A stretch of DNA of 34,123 nt from Akkermansiaceae bacterium (GCA_021733795.1 JAIPKB010000037.1:1-34123), one strand, 5' to 3'; numbered from the stretch's first letter, positions 7,215-14,862 are shown. The notes: a model not told the origin generated them from the letters alone. Numbers and translations are program-made.

Positions 7215-7629
7215 GACCAAAAAGCCCGACCGCAATGATCCCTGCCCTTGTGGCAGCGGGAGGAAGTACAAGAAATGCTGCCTTGAGTCCGATAGCCGGA
7301 AGCAGGCGGAGGTAGATCGCAACGGCGGATCACCGGCTGCGTTTGATACGGTCACCACGGATCTCGATGAACTGTCCAACAGTGTGGTCGGCTTGATCGA
7401 GGCCGGGGACCTGGCGAAAGCCGAGGAAGTCTGCCACCGTCTGCGGCAGAGCTACCCGGATCAGGTGGACGGAATCATGCGCCTGGCGGAAGTAAAGGAA
7501 GCACGGGGCAACCGCACCGGGGCGGCGACGCTCTACCGTGAGGCGGCCGCCTTCATGCGAACCAACGGAGGCTTCGGGGACGAGAGCATTGGGGGCATGA
7601 TCGAAGCGGCCGAGCGTTTGGAAGGCTGA
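7207..7629 (+). CDS. SEC-C motif protein with TPR-like C-terminal half
   Basis: From GTG 7207 the product has 140 residues. Residues 9-24 (NDPCPCGSGRKYKKCC) form the SEC-C zinc-binding motif, as found at the end of SecA and in many small bacterial proteins. The C-terminal half is helical, with AKAEEVCHRLRQSYPDQVDG and GNRTGAATLYREAAAFM resembling two tetratricopeptide-type helix pairs. The motif makes a zinc-dependent protein-interaction role likely; the partner is unknown. The frame is open further upstream but opposite the XRE gene, and GTG 7207 is the start that leaves the SEC-C motif near the N-terminus. No clear Shine-Dalgarno sequence precedes it. Confidence 0.7.
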   Translation: MSKTKKPDRNDPCPCGSGRKYKKCCLESDSRKQAEVDRNGGSPAAFDTVTTDLDELSNSVVGLIEAGDLAKAEEVCHRLRQSYPDQVDGIMRLAEVKEARGNRTGAATLYREAAAFMRTNGGFGDESIGGMIEAAERLEG

Positions 7630-7778
7630 GAGAATCCAGCGAGTGGTCGTAGAATCCGGCGGATTGTTCCACAGCGATTCGGGGGGCCGGCGGACTGGGA
7701 CGGCCGGGGCTTCGCCCCAGACCCCAGGATTTTCAAGGCATGGACGGATGCTCCCAACGATGATTTGACGACACGGAA

Positions 7779-7820
7779 GGGCACATCCCCGGTGTCTGGG
7801 GATGCGCCCTTGTTTTGGTT
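7779..7820 (+). terminator. Strong hairpin with T-rich tail
   Basis: Positions 7779-7790 (GGGCACATCCCC) pair with 7798-7809 (GGGGATGCGCCC) with one internal mismatch, followed by a T-rich run from 7810. It lies 150 bp after the SEC-C gene and is its most likely terminator. A second small hairpin, GGGGC-TTC-GCCCC, sits at 7706-7718. Confidence 0.6.
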
Positions 7821-7950
7821 TGCGACATCGTCGGTCGCCTCCGTTCCGGTTATCCCTCGGCGGGTTCTGGTCGCTGGCCCGCGCCCAGCCCAACGTTGCC
7901 CGCTTGTGTTTGGCTGGAAATTCTCGCTCTTTTACGCGGCCCCGGATGCC

Positions 7951-8163
7951 TCAGGCTTTGGGTTTCTGGTTGGTGAAGACGGGTGGTTGCTGTGGTTCGT
8001 CGCGGGTGTTGTGACGCCAGTGGGGTTGCATGAGCACGGCGTTGACCTGTTTGAGACCGGCGGTTTTGGTGCCCCAGGGGAACTGGCGGGGTTCTCCGTC
8101 TTCATTCAGGACTAACCTCCCTTGCTCCGGTGTTTGCCACGCTGTTTTGTAAACCTTTGGGGT
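7951..8163 (-). other. Unassigned open frame, possible gene fragment
   Basis: The minus strand is open for 70 codons ending in a TGA at 7951. The translation (RLVLNEDGEPRQFPWGTK, then KQVNAVLMQPHWRHNT) reads like real protein sequence rather than a shadow, but there is no start codon and a TAA lies at 8164-8166. It may be the 3' end of a broken gene. No family was recognised. Nothing else was found between 7821 and 8249 apart from a weak hairpin at 8206-8222. Confidence 0.25.
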
Positions 8164-8249
8164 TTAGAGGGTTGTGAATGTGCGATTCGTCCTTGCTCGG
8201 CTCTTCCACCAAATCGAGGTGGTTTACTGAGTGCCAGGCCTACTCCGCC

Positions 8250-8702
8250 CTACCGGTTGTCCTTGAGCCGGGTGATCGCTTCATCGAGCCGGCGGCGGGT
8301 GGCCGCGAGGTCGGCGGTGAGCGACCCGATTCGGTCGTCGCGCGCCTTGAGCGCGGCTGCCCAGGCGGTGACTTGGGCGCGGGCGGCTTCCAGTTCGGTC
8401 TCGAGGGCGGTGACTTGGGAGGATTTTTCTCCCAGCTCGCGGGCTGTCGTTTCGGCCGCCGCCTGGGTGCCGGTGATGGCCTCCTTGAGCCCCTCGATGT
8501 CCCGCTCCAGCTCGGCGCGGCGGCCCGCCTCTTCCATGACGCGGGCGGTGGTGGCGGCCAACTCGGTGCGGACCTGATCCAGCACGGCATCCGCCACGCG
8601 TTCCCGGAGCCACTGCACCACCACCAGCCCGCAGAGCACCAGGCAGCCGGCCGCGTTGAGGAGAGTGAGGATCCGGGTGGTCATGTTACGGGGTTTCATC
8701 AT
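8250..8702 (-). CDS. Membrane-anchored coiled-coil protein of the tonB operon
   Basis: The 150-residue product has one N-terminal transmembrane segment (residues 10-29, LTLLNAAGCLVLCGLVVVQW) and then an almost uninterrupted Ala/Glu/Arg-rich coiled coil to the C-terminus, in the heptad-like style LEAARAQVTAWAAALKARDD. It starts 3 nt after the exbD stop, so it is the fourth gene of the tonB-exbB-exbD unit. No known family was recognised. Its place and its topology (short cytoplasmic end, long periplasmic coil) suggest a periplasm-spanning accessory of this energising complex, perhaps a spacer or a partner for the TonB-like protein. ATG at M1 or M7 are both possible starts. Confidence 0.7.
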   Translation of the reverse strand: MMKPRNMTTRILTLLNAAGCLVLCGLVVVQWLRERVADAVLDQVRTELAATTARVMEEAGRRAELERDIEGLKEAITGTQAAAETTARELGEKSSQVTALETELEAARAQVTAWAAALKARDDRIGSLTADLAATRRRLDEAITRLKDNR

Positions 8703-8705
8703 TCA

Positions 8706-9122
8706 TCACCGTTTGGTCTCGAAGCTGACTTTCTCCACTCCGGCGTCGCGGACGGCATTGAGCACCCCGAGCACCTGGCCGTGGCGGGCCTCGGCATCGG
8801 CGGAGATCATCACCCGGGTATCCGCTGCGGCATCAGCCGCCTTGAGCCGCCGGGTGATTTCCGAAAGCGTGACAAGCTGGCCCTCCCAGGTGGTCACCCC
8901 GCTGGCGTCGATCGCAAGTTGATAGGGAGGGACGTGCGGGTCCGCCACGCTGGTGGAGGCTTGCGGCAGATCGATCGGAACCCGGCGCATGTAGGTCATC
9001 GAGAGGCTCACCAGCATGAATGCGGCCAGCAGGAAAAACATGATGTCGATGAGTGGAATGATCTCGATGCGGGCCGCATCGCCTTCGTCATCGGCAGCTT
9101 GGTTGGTGAGTTTGACGGGCAA
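8706..9122 (-). CDS. exbD: ExbD/TolR-type biopolymer transport protein
   Basis: The 138-residue protein has a short cytoplasmic N-terminus, a single transmembrane segment (IEIIPLIDIMFFLLAAFML, residues 19-37) with the essential aspartate at Asp26 (equivalent to Asp25 of E. coli ExbD), and a periplasmic domain whose end (VMISADAEARHGQVLGVLNAVRDAGV) is characteristic. ExbD works with ExbB as a proton channel that energises TonB at the inner membrane. The start appears to be TTG at 9122, since there is no in-frame ATG at the right place. It follows exbB after a 48-nt gap that contains a dispersed 35-bp repeat. That long gap is unusual inside this operon. Confidence 0.9.
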   Translation of the reverse strand: MPVKLTNQAADDEGDAARIEIIPLIDIMFFLLAAFMLVSLSMTYMRRVPIDLPQASTSVADPHVPPYQLAIDASGVTTWEGQLVTLSEITRRLKAADAAADTRVMISADAEARHGQVLGVLNAVRDAGVEKVSFETKR

Positions 9123-9134
9123 GAGGGGAGGAGG

Positions 9135-9169
9135 TAAATGCTGAAATGCTGAAAACTGAAATGCTGAAA
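9135..9169. repeat. 35-bp dispersed repeat, copy 1 (exbB-exbD gap)
   Basis: A CTGAAA-rich element built of GCTGAAAT/ACTGAAAT units fills the exbB-exbD gap, ending next to the exbB stop codon. An almost identical copy (33 of 35 bases) lies in reverse orientation at 27770-27804. Confidence 0.8.
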
Positions 9170-9170
9170 C

Positions 9171-9848
9171 TCAGCGGGTGGGTGGGGGATTGCGATGGCC
9201 GCCCCGGAGCGCAAAGGCTTCGAGGTCGTGGCCGTGTTCCTTGGCAGAGCCGACCAGCAATTCGGTGTGGTTGATCCAGCGCTCGAAGGTGGAGCGGAGC
9301 ACGGCGAGCCGTTTGCGGAAGAAATTGTAAGGCAGCAGGCAGAGGATGGCGATGGCGATGCCACAGGCGGTGGCGATGAGCGCCTCGGCGATGCCGCCGG
9401 AAACCTTGCCCGGCGCGAGTTGCTCGTCGCCGACAAACGAAAACGAGCCCATGATGCCCACCACCGTGCCGAACAAGCCCAGCAGCGGAGCCAGCGTGAT
9501 CATGGTACTCAACACCCACATCCGGGCCTCGGCCTTCTCAAGCAGGTGGTTGGCGTGGAGCTGCATCGCCGCGAGCATCGAAGTGTGGGCGTGGGTCATG
9601 CCCTCCGCCAGGTTTTCCATGAATGGCTCGCGGGTCCCGCGGGTGAGGTCCCACGCCAATTGAAAGTCGCCGGTGCCGATCGCCTCCCGCGCCCGCTGCT
9701 GGAGTTCCTCCTTCAGCGTGGCGCGGTAGCGCAGCCACCAAATCGAACGGTCCAGAATGACACAAACGGATAAAAAAAAGGCGGCGAGGATGGGCCACAT
9801 GACCCATCCGCCCTGGATGAAGGTATCGACGACGATGTTGGCGAGCAC
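9171..9848 (-). CDS. exbB: ExbB/TolQ/MotA-family proton channel protein
   Basis: The 225-residue protein has the three transmembrane segments of this family: residues about 13-32 (GGWVMWPILAAFFLSVCVIL), about 112-135 (TMITLAPLLGLFGTVVGIMGS) and about 150-172 (GIAEALIATACGIAIAILCLL). The conserved APLLGLFGTVVGI and GIAEALIAT motifs are intact, so the channel should be functional with ExbD. It starts with GTG at 9848, 11 nt after the tonB-like gene, and is followed by exbD. The C-terminal tail is short and ends PPPTR. The role is energy transfer from the proton gradient to outer-membrane processes, most likely TonB-dependent uptake, since a TonB-like gene leads the operon. Confidence 0.92.
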   Translation of the reverse strand: MLANIVVDTFIQGGWVMWPILAAFFLSVCVILDRSIWWLRYRATLKEELQQRAREAIGTGDFQLAWDLTRGTREPFMENLAEGMTHAHTSMLAAMQLHANHLLEKAEARMWVLSTMITLAPLLGLFGTVVGIMGSFSFVGDEQLAPGKVSGGIAEALIATACGIAIAILCLLPYNFFRKRLAVLRSTFERWINHTELLVGSAKEHGHDLEAFALRGGHRNPPPTR

Positions 9849-9859
9849 GATGATGGTTT

Positions 9860-10567
9860 CTAACGGAGTTGGAAAATGATGGGACGCTGCAGTTTCATCA
9901 CCCCACCGGGTGGAAAGCGCCAGCGCCGGACCGTGCGGACGGCCTCCTCATTGAGCAGTGGCCACGGCGAGGGATTCCTGGCATAGGCGGAGATCACCCG
10001 GCCGCTGGCATCCACCGTGAACTCGACCAGCACCGTGCCGGTTTGCCCCTTGCGGCGGGCTTCTGCCGGATAGGAAGGAGCCGGCATCCGGCCGCCAGCC
10101 AACCGCGAGGCATCGGCCGGACCGGAGCCGCCGGGCGCGGCTGCGCGTTGGGTGCCGCCGGGACCGGCGCGGGGAGCGTCGCCGGAAGGCTTGGGCGGCT
10201 TGGGCCGGACCGCGGTGGCGGCCGGCCGGGGGGGCGGCCGGATCGGCTTGGCGACGGGCGCCGGCAACTCCGGAACTTCCGGCAGCGGTTCCATTTCCGC
10301 CAGCTCCGGCAACTCCGGCGGCGGGGGCAGCGTCGCGGGGGCCGTGTCCGGCTCCGGGGAGACGGCGGGCACGGTTTCGGGGGCCTGCTCGGAAATTCCC
10401 GGATCGAGGATGATTTCCGGCGTGGACCACTCGGCAGCTGCCGCGGACTCGACCGGTGCCGGCATCTGCGTTTCCCGGCTGACGACCAGGCCCACCACGC
10501 CCGCGCCGGTCACGCTCAGCCATGCGGCGAGCGTGCCAGTGTTGAGGGCGTGAAAGAAAGGCGTCAT
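9860..10567 (-). CDS. TonB-family energy transducer
   Basis: From ATG 10567 the product has 235 residues. An N-terminal transmembrane anchor (residues about 11-30, LAAWLSVTGAGVVGLVV) is followed by a long Pro/Glu/Ala-rich linker (with PPPPELPELAEMEPLPEVPELP and PPPRPAATAVRPKPPKP) that can span the periplasm. It ends with a TonB C-terminal domain: PAPSYPAEARRKGQTGTVLV, then VDASGRVISA and AVRTVRRWRFPPG. The longer frame to TTG 10609 is less likely because it only adds residues before the anchor. It is the first gene of a tonB-exbB-exbD-coiled-coil operon. No TonB-dependent receptor is encoded in the window, so its outer-membrane partner lies elsewhere. Confidence 0.9.
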   Translation of the reverse strand: MTPFFHALNTGTLAAWLSVTGAGVVGLVVSRETQMPAPVESAAAAEWSTPEIILDPGISEQAPETVPAVSPEPDTAPATLPPPPELPELAEMEPLPEVPELPAPVAKPIRPPPRPAATAVRPKPPKPSGDAPRAGPGGTQRAAAPGGSGPADASRLAGGRMPAPSYPAEARRKGQTGTVLVEFTVDASGRVISAYARNPSPWPLLNEEAVRTVRRWRFPPGGVMKLQRPIIFQLR

Positions 10568-10634
10568 ACGGGCTCGGGCGAAGCTAGCCCAAGCACCGGG
10601 CTTTGGCAATCATTGTGAATCCCGAGGAGGAAGA

Positions 10635-10687
10635 GTTGGCGGTTGGCGGTGGTTGAGATGCTGGCGGGTCGCCTGCCAACCGCCAAC
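10635..10687. repeat. 13-bp perfect inverted repeat upstream of tonB
   Basis: GTTGGCGGTTGGC at 10635-10647 pairs exactly with GCCAACCGCCAAC at 10675-10687 across a 27-nt loop. It stands between the tonB operon and the toxin-antitoxin pair. It may be a REP-like element or act as a transcription barrier; no strong T-run follows on either strand. Confidence 0.6.
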
Positions 10688-10816
10688 CCGTAGGTTTTGA
10701 AGTGATGCTCAGCGTCTTTGCAGTTCGCTTTAGTCCACCCGTGCGAAAAGAATCGGCTGAAGTGTGAACTCAGACGACCAGCCTCTTTGCCATCGACTTC
10801 TCAGGTGATTTTGCGC

Positions 10817-10844
10817 TTGCATTTCGGACATTTCTGAGCATAAT
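10817..10844 (+). promoter_or_regulatory. Putative promoter of the toxin-antitoxin pair, start codon at or near the transcription start
   Basis: TTGCAT at 10817-10822 and CATAAT at 10839-10844 are 16 nt apart, a fair sigma70-type match. The expected transcription start falls at about 10851, which is the A of the antitoxin ATG, so the transcript could be leaderless. No Shine-Dalgarno sequence lies before the ATG, which agrees with this. Confidence 0.4.
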
Positions 10845-10850
10845 TGAGCC

Positions 10851-11081
10851 ATGAAAGAACCATCTGTGTTGCTGCGAGCGAGAGTTCCCTCGGAACGTTA
10901 TCACAACGCCGAGCGTATTTTGGATCGCCTCGGGATGAATCCCGGTGACGCTGTAAATTTGTTTTTGGCGCAAGTCGAGTTGCGGGAAGGACTGCCTTTC
11001 GAGGTGTCGCTGCGGGACGGTGGCCTGTTGTCCGCTGGTCGGCAAGCCCAGGAATGGACGGAGGTTCTGGGTGAATACTGA
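10851..11081 (+). CDS. RelB/DinJ-family antitoxin
   Basis: The 76-residue protein has the ribbon-helix-helix pattern of DinJ: LLRARVPSERYHNAERILDRLGMNPGDAVNLFL (residues 6-38) then QVELREGLPFEV, which closely follows the LGLTPSDAIRLFL and GLPFEV motifs of that family. It would bind DNA as a dimer, repress its own operon, and neutralise the toxin with its C-terminal tail. Its stop codon overlaps the start of the toxin gene by 11 nt. DinJ-like antitoxins usually pair with YafQ/RelE toxins; here the partner is a MazF-like protein, a mixed pairing. Confidence 0.85.
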   Translation: MKEPSVLLRARVPSERYHNAERILDRLGMNPGDAVNLFLAQVELREGLPFEVSLRDGGLLSAGRQAQEWTEVLGEY

Positions 11082-11394
11082 GCCGACTGCCGGTGAAGTG
11101 TGGTTTGCCGACCTTGGCATGGCGGCGAAAAGCCGTCCTGTGTTGATTTTGGCTTATCCTCAGCGCGACGATGCCCGATCACTCGTGGTGGTAGCTCCGC
11201 TGACTTCGCAAATTCGCCGGTTGAGGGGCGAAGTGGAGATCGGAAAACCACGTTGGCTCCCAAAGTTGTCCGCCGTCAACATCCAGGGCCTCGCAAGTTT
11301 TGATAGACATTTTCTGGTGAGAAAAATGGGAACGCTTGATTGTACCCGGATGGAATCGGTGAAGGGGGCACTCCGCGAATTGTTGGACCTGTGA
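11071..11394 (+). CDS. MazF/PemK-family mRNA endonuclease toxin
   Basis: GTG 11071 gives 107 residues and overlaps the antitoxin stop by 11 nt, the normal coupling in such pairs. Family features are GEVWFADLG (residues 8-16), KSRPVLIL, VVVAPLTSQIRR and the C-terminal SAVNIQGLASFDRHFL/VRKMGTL. MazF enzymes cut single-stranded RNA at short specific sequences and slow growth when free of antitoxin. The strands, the Arg of SRPVL and the Ser/Thr of APLTS that line the active site are present, so the toxin is probably active. The longer frame from ATG 11020 overlaps the antitoxin far more and adds a non-homologous N-terminus. Confidence 0.85.
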   Translation: MNTEPTAGEVWFADLGMAAKSRPVLILAYPQRDDARSLVVVAPLTSQIRRLRGEVEIGKPRWLPKLSAVNIQGLASFDRHFLVRKMGTLDCTRMESVKGALRELLDL

Positions 11395-11415
11395 CTGAGC
11401 GCGAAGGAGAGATAA

Positions 11416-11480
11416 AACCACGGATGCACCCGGATAAGAGAAAAGGTGCGGGCCACCATCCGTGCCAATCCGTGCAATCC
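11416..11480. repeat. Dispersed CACGGAT/ATCCGTG repeat
   Basis: The stretch holds CCACGGATGC near the left and CATCCGTGCCAATCCGTGC near the right, giving a partly palindromic element. Very similar ATCCGTG-rich spacers are scattered in many environmental genomes. It sits between the mazF-like gene and the end of the beta-barrel gene. Confidence 0.5.
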
Positions 11481-11504
11481 GAGGGACAACCCGGCTCTAC
11501 CCGC

Positions 11505-13154
11505 TCAGAAACTCCGGCTGAGGCTGAAGCCGGTTTGCCAGGAGTCCCAGTCGTTGCTGGACCCGCCGCTTTGGTCGTTGTAACGCAGAAAGAGGCTGGC
11601 AAAGGTGGAGTTGGAGAAAATCGCCATGCCGAGGGACCCGTCAAGACTGAAGTTGTTTCCATCCCGGCTGGTTGATGCCGTGGCATTATCGTAGGTGTCA
11701 ACCCCATAGCTGGCCCCGAGATTGAGGGTGGCCCGGCGGATCACGCGGTGGTAGCCCAATCTCACGGAACTGACCTGGGTGAACACGTTGGGGTTCGAAG
11801 GGTCTGCCTGATACCCCTGGTAGAGTGAGAGATTCATGCCCCAGAGTTCGGACGGACTATAGTTCAGGCCGATCGAGCCGTTGACGCTGGGATCCGCTGA
11901 GCTGCCGTTTTCATAGCTCGAGAAGTCCACGCCAATGCGTGAATTCAGACTCACTTTGTTCGACAGCTGGTAATTCAGCGACACGTCGGGGCCGATCGAA
12001 GTGCGGGAATTGCTGCTCCCGCCGGATTGGTAGCTGTAGCGGACGCCGGGGCCGAACTGGGTGCGTTCCGAGTATCTCCAGAGTGCCGCGAGGCCGAGAC
12101 TGAGGTTCGTGGTATCGTTGTAGGCGTTTCCGCTGGTGGTGGAAAAACTGGTTCCGATATTTCCCTGGAGGGAGGTCTTCGGGCTGAGGCGGTAGCTGAG
12201 ACTGAGGGCCGGACTGAAGCTGGTCTGTTCCACGTAATTGGAGCGGTAATAGCGGTTGGGCCCCTGCTGCTGGGAAATGCCACAGGTGAGGGAGGCGCTG
12301 AGCCGGACTCCGTCATAGTTGGCCAGGAGACCAAGGCTCTGGTTGTAACCGCTGTAATCGGTCTGCTCCACGTATTGATTGTAGCTGCCCGTGTAGCTGC
12401 CGCCGAAGGTCCAGTCGCTGGCCCGCGTCGACATGTAGGTGAGCGTCCCACCGAGCGCAAAAATGAAATCGTCCTGAATCGGCGCGATGGCACCGCCCGG
12501 GCTGCTGGTCACATTGGAGTCATAGGTGGTGGAAAAGTTGGCGGAGAAGCTGAATCCATCCAGGATCGGGCCGCCCGCGCCGCCGCCCGCGAGGTATTGG
12601 GGGACGCCATTGGTAAATCCGCTGGGGGCTCCCGGCAGCACGCCGCCACTTCCCCCAAGCTGTTGAACGACAGAGCCGTCAGTCGCGGTGACCCATCCCG
12701 ACCGGTTTTCATCCGCAGCAGGCGGTGTCTCGGTTGTCGTTTCATCAAGATTTTCCGGAGGCAACACCCCTAGGTCGCCCAAATCCTCGCTCCCCGCAGG
12801 CATCGGCACCGGTGGAACCGGGGGTTTGGGTGGTGCCGCCGGTGGTGCCGGGGTTGCTGGTGCATCCGGGGGTGCATCCGGTGGTGTTGCCGGTGGTGTT
12901 GCCGGTGGTGTTGCCGGTGGTGTTGCCGGTGGTGTTGCCGGAGGTGTTGCCGGAGGTGTTGCCGGTGGTGTTGCCGGTGGTGTATCCGGGGTTGCCTTCG
13001 GTGAAAGCGGCACCGGGACGACCCCCTCGTCTTCCGGCTCGGACCGGGCCCAGTCCGCAGTGGCGAGGGTGCCCACGGCGATCCCACTCATTGCCAGGTA
13101 TCGCCAGAGCCTTGCCTTGGCGGCGGGGATGATGAAAAATGGGTCGTTGTCCAT
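11505..13154 (-). CDS. Outer-membrane beta-barrel protein with a proline-repeat linker
   Basis: From ATG 13154 the product has 549 residues; the frame upstream is not protein-like. An N-terminal signal or anchor (RLWRYLAMSGIAVGTLATADWARS, residues 15-38) is followed by a Pro-rich linker with eight perfect Ala-Thr-Pro-Pro units at residues 61-92. The C-terminal about 370 residues are amphipathic strands with repeated aromatic-Gly-Ser patterns such as TYMSTRASDWTFGGSYTGSY, ending LSRSF. A C-terminal phenylalanine and this strand pattern are hallmarks of outer-membrane barrels; the style is close to porin-like or exopolysaccharide-associated barrels in this phylum. The linker could cross the periplasm or peptidoglycan. 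The exact function is unknown. Confidence 0.75.
   Translation of the reverse strand: MDNDPFFIIPAAKARLWRYLAMSGIAVGTLATADWARSEPEDEGVVPVPLSPKATPDTPPATPPATPPATPPATPPATPPATPPATPPATPPDAPPDAPATPAPPAAPPKPPVPPVPMPAGSEDLGDLGVLPPENLDETTTETPPAADENRSGWVTATDGSVVQQLGGSGGVLPGAPSGFTNGVPQYLAGGGAGGPILDGFSFSANFSTTYDSNVTSSPGGAIAPIQDDFIFALGGTLTYMSTRASDWTFGGSYTGSYNQYVEQTDYSGYNQSLGLLANYDGVRLSASLTCGISQQQGPNRYYRSNYVEQTSFSPALSLSYRLSPKTSLQGNIGTSFSTTSGNAYNDTTNLSLGLAALWRYSERTQFGPGVRYSYQSGGSSNSRTSIGPDVSLNYQLSNKVSLNSRIGVDFSSYENGSSADPSVNGSIGLNYSPSELWGMNLSLYQGYQADPSNPNVFTQVSSVRLGYHRVIRRATLNLGASYGVDTYDNATASTSRDGNNFSLDGSLGMAIFSNSTFASLFLRYNDQSGGSSNDWDSWQTGFSLSRSF
12879..12974. repeat. 12-bp tandem repeat, eight copies, inside the beta-barrel gene
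   Basis: The unit GGTGGTGTTGCC is repeated eight times, with a few GGAGGTGTTGCC variants, and encodes Ala-Thr-Pro-Pro on the minus strand. Because the unit is a multiple of three, copy changes keep the frame and only alter linker length. Confidence 0.9.
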
Positions 13155-13542
13155 GGATGTTGTGGGTTCGCAGTGCCTACAGGAATCAGGCCGGGTCGCC
13201 TCGTCCGGCCGACGAGACACGCACCGTTTCCGCTGGGCTGATAACCGGAACCCGGACCGTTGGCAAGTTAAAAATCCATAAATTTTATAAAAATTTGAAA
13301 TCAGAGCTTCCTGAATATCAGTAGCAGCGTTGTTTTGCGCGTGATTTGACCTCCTGAGCGCTCCAATTCCCCCCCCGACCTGATCCGGCGCCGATGCCAC
13401 GGTATTTTTTTTGATTTTGGGAGAGTGGGGAAGACCCGGGAAATCCGGTGGCTGGGGCCTCCACCTCAAAAAGCGGTGGCGATGGCGATTCCGGTACGAA
13501 CTTGCTTGCCAAGTGCCCAGGTTCCCGTGCCAAGCTCTCCGC
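13155..13542. other. Intergenic region between the beta-barrel gene and thyA
   Basis: It contains an AT-rich tract at 13265-13305 (suitable for a promoter of the minus-strand barrel gene) and a small hairpin (CTCGTC/GACGAG) in the presumed 5' leader. No gene was recognised; frames running across it have poor composition. Confidence 0.4.
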
Positions 13543-14355
13543 GTGAAAGCCTACCTCGATTTGTTGCGGGACGTTTTGGAAAACGGCGAGGCGCGGGCGG
13601 ACCGCACCGGCACCGGTACCCTGTCGGTGTTCGGCCGCCAGTGCCGCCACGATCTGCGGTTGGGATTTCCCTGTGTTACCACCAAAAAACTCCACCTTCC
13701 CTCAATCATTCACGAGCTGCTGTGGTTCCTCCGCGGCGACACCAACATCCGCTACCTCAACGAAAACGGCGTGACGATCTGGGACGAGTGGGCGGATTCC
13801 GAGGGCGAACTGGGCCCCATCTATGGCAAGCAATGGCGCGCCTGGCCCACTCCCGAAGGCCGGACGGTCGACCAAATCCACCTGCTCATCGACGATTTGA
13901 TCGGCAACCCCCATTCCCGGCGACACCTGGTGTCCGCATGGAACGTCGGGCAGATCCACCAAATGGCCCTGCCACCGTGCCACCTGTTGTTCCAGTTTTA
14001 CGTTCACGACGCCTGCGACGGCGGCCTGCCCGGGCTTTCCTGCCAGCTCTATCAACGGAGTGCCGACCTGTTTCTCGGCGTCCCCTTCAACATCGCCTCC
14101 TACGCGCTGCTCACCCGGATGGTGGCCCACGTCTGCGGCTACGAGGCGCGCGATTTCATCCACACCTGCGGCGACCTCCACCTCTACTCCAACCACCTGG
14201 AACAAGCCCGCCTCCAGCTCGCGCGGGAACCCATGCCGCTGCCCAAGCTGTGGCTCAACCCGGACGTCCGGGACATCGACTCCTTCACCTTCGATGACAT
14301 CCGGCTCGAAAACTACGATCCGCATCCCGCGATCAAGGCCACGATCTCGGTCTAG
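13543..14355 (+). CDS. thyA: Thymidylate synthase
   Basis: The 270-residue protein aligns by eye along its whole length with E. coli ThyA (264 residues). [12 protein letters not shown] (residues 20-31), [39 protein letters not shown] and the active-site MALPPCH are all present; the nucleophile is Cys146, the same number as in E. coli. [22 protein letters not shown] and HLYSNH also match. It makes dTMP from dUMP using methylenetetrahydrofolate and releases dihydrofolate. GTG 13543 is the start, since it aligns with the first residues of E. coli ThyA. The dihydrofolate reductase gene follows 6 nt later, so the two steps of the thymidylate cycle form one operon. Confidence 0.97.
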   Translation: MKAYLDLLRDVLENGEARADRTGTGTLSVFGRQCRHDLRLGFPCVTTKKLHLPSIIHELLWFLRGDTNIRYLNENGVTIWDEWADSEGELGPIYGKQWRAWPTPEGRTVDQIHLLIDDLIGNPHSRRHLVSAWNVGQIHQMALPPCHLLFQFYVHDACDGGLPGLSCQLYQRSADLFLGVPFNIASYALLTRMVAHVCGYEARDFIHTCGDLHLYSNHLEQARLQLAREPMPLPKLWLNPDVRDIDSFTFDDIRLENYDPHPAIKATISV

Positions 14356-14361
14356 CCTGCC

Positions 14362-14841
14362 ATGCCACCGCAGCTCACCGCCATCGTCGCCATGACCCCG
14401 GCCCGCGTGATCGGGCGGGACGGCGGTCTGCCGTGGCACCTGCCGGCGGATCTCGCGTTTTTCAAACGCACCACCACCGGCCACCCGATCGTGATGGGCC
14501 GCGCCACCTACGAATCGATCGGCCGCCCGCTGCCCGACCGCCGCAACCTCGTCCTCACCCGCAACCGGGACTGGACCGCACCGGGCGTGGAGGTGATCCA
14601 TAGCCCGGATGAGCTGCTCGACCTGCCGGATCCCGGCCCGCGGGTCTTCATCATCGGCGGCGCGGCGATCTATCAACTGTTCCTGCCGCTGCTCGACGAC
14701 CTGTTGGTGAGCCACCTGACCGCCGAACATCCGGGTGACACTTTTTTCCCCGAGTTCACCCGGAGTTTCACCTGCGTCGGCACGCTTGAAACCCACCCGG
14801 ATTTCACCGTCCGCCACTGGCTGAAAAACCTCCCGTCTTAA
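14362..14841 (+). CDS. folA: Dihydrofolate reductase
   Basis: The 159-residue protein has the usual length and motifs: AIVAMTPARVIGRDGGLPWHLPADL (residues 7-31, with Trp25 and the catalytic acid Asp30, equivalent to Asp27 in E. coli), VMGRATYESIGRPLPDRRNLVLTR for NADPH binding, and VFIIGGAAIYQLFLP (residues 95-109). It reduces the dihydrofolate made by ThyA back to tetrahydrofolate. It starts 6 nt after thyA. Immediately after its stop comes a run of CCAA units that forms the leader of the next gene. Confidence 0.96.
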   Translation: MPPQLTAIVAMTPARVIGRDGGLPWHLPADLAFFKRTTTGHPIVMGRATYESIGRPLPDRRNLVLTRNRDWTAPGVEVIHSPDELLDLPDPGPRVFIIGGAAIYQLFLPLLDDLLVSHLTAEHPGDTFFPEFTRSFTCVGTLETHPDFTVRHWLKNLPS

Positions 14842-14862
14842 CCAACCAACCAACCAACCAAC
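14842..14862 (+). repeat. Tetranucleotide CCAA run in the leader of the next gene
   Basis: Five successive CCAA units follow the folA stop. Together with the rest of 14842-14881 they make an almost G-free leader before ATG 14882, with no Shine-Dalgarno sequence. Confidence 0.7.

Noticed and set aside
9137..9160. A tiny plus-strand ORF behind GGAGGAGG in the exbB-exbD gap
   Set aside because: It stops after four codons within the dispersed repeat, and the surrounding operon is on the other strand.
12879..12990. Possible CRISPR array (regular repeats inside 11505-13154)
   Set aside because: The units are a 12-bp tandem repeat without spacers and they encode a clean Ala-Thr-Pro-Pro linker in frame; there are no cas genes.
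13155..13300. Riboswitch (c-di-GMP type) in the leader of the beta-barrel gene
   Set aside because: Only a small hairpin and a GAAA-like stretch are seen; the conserved core bases of that class are not present.
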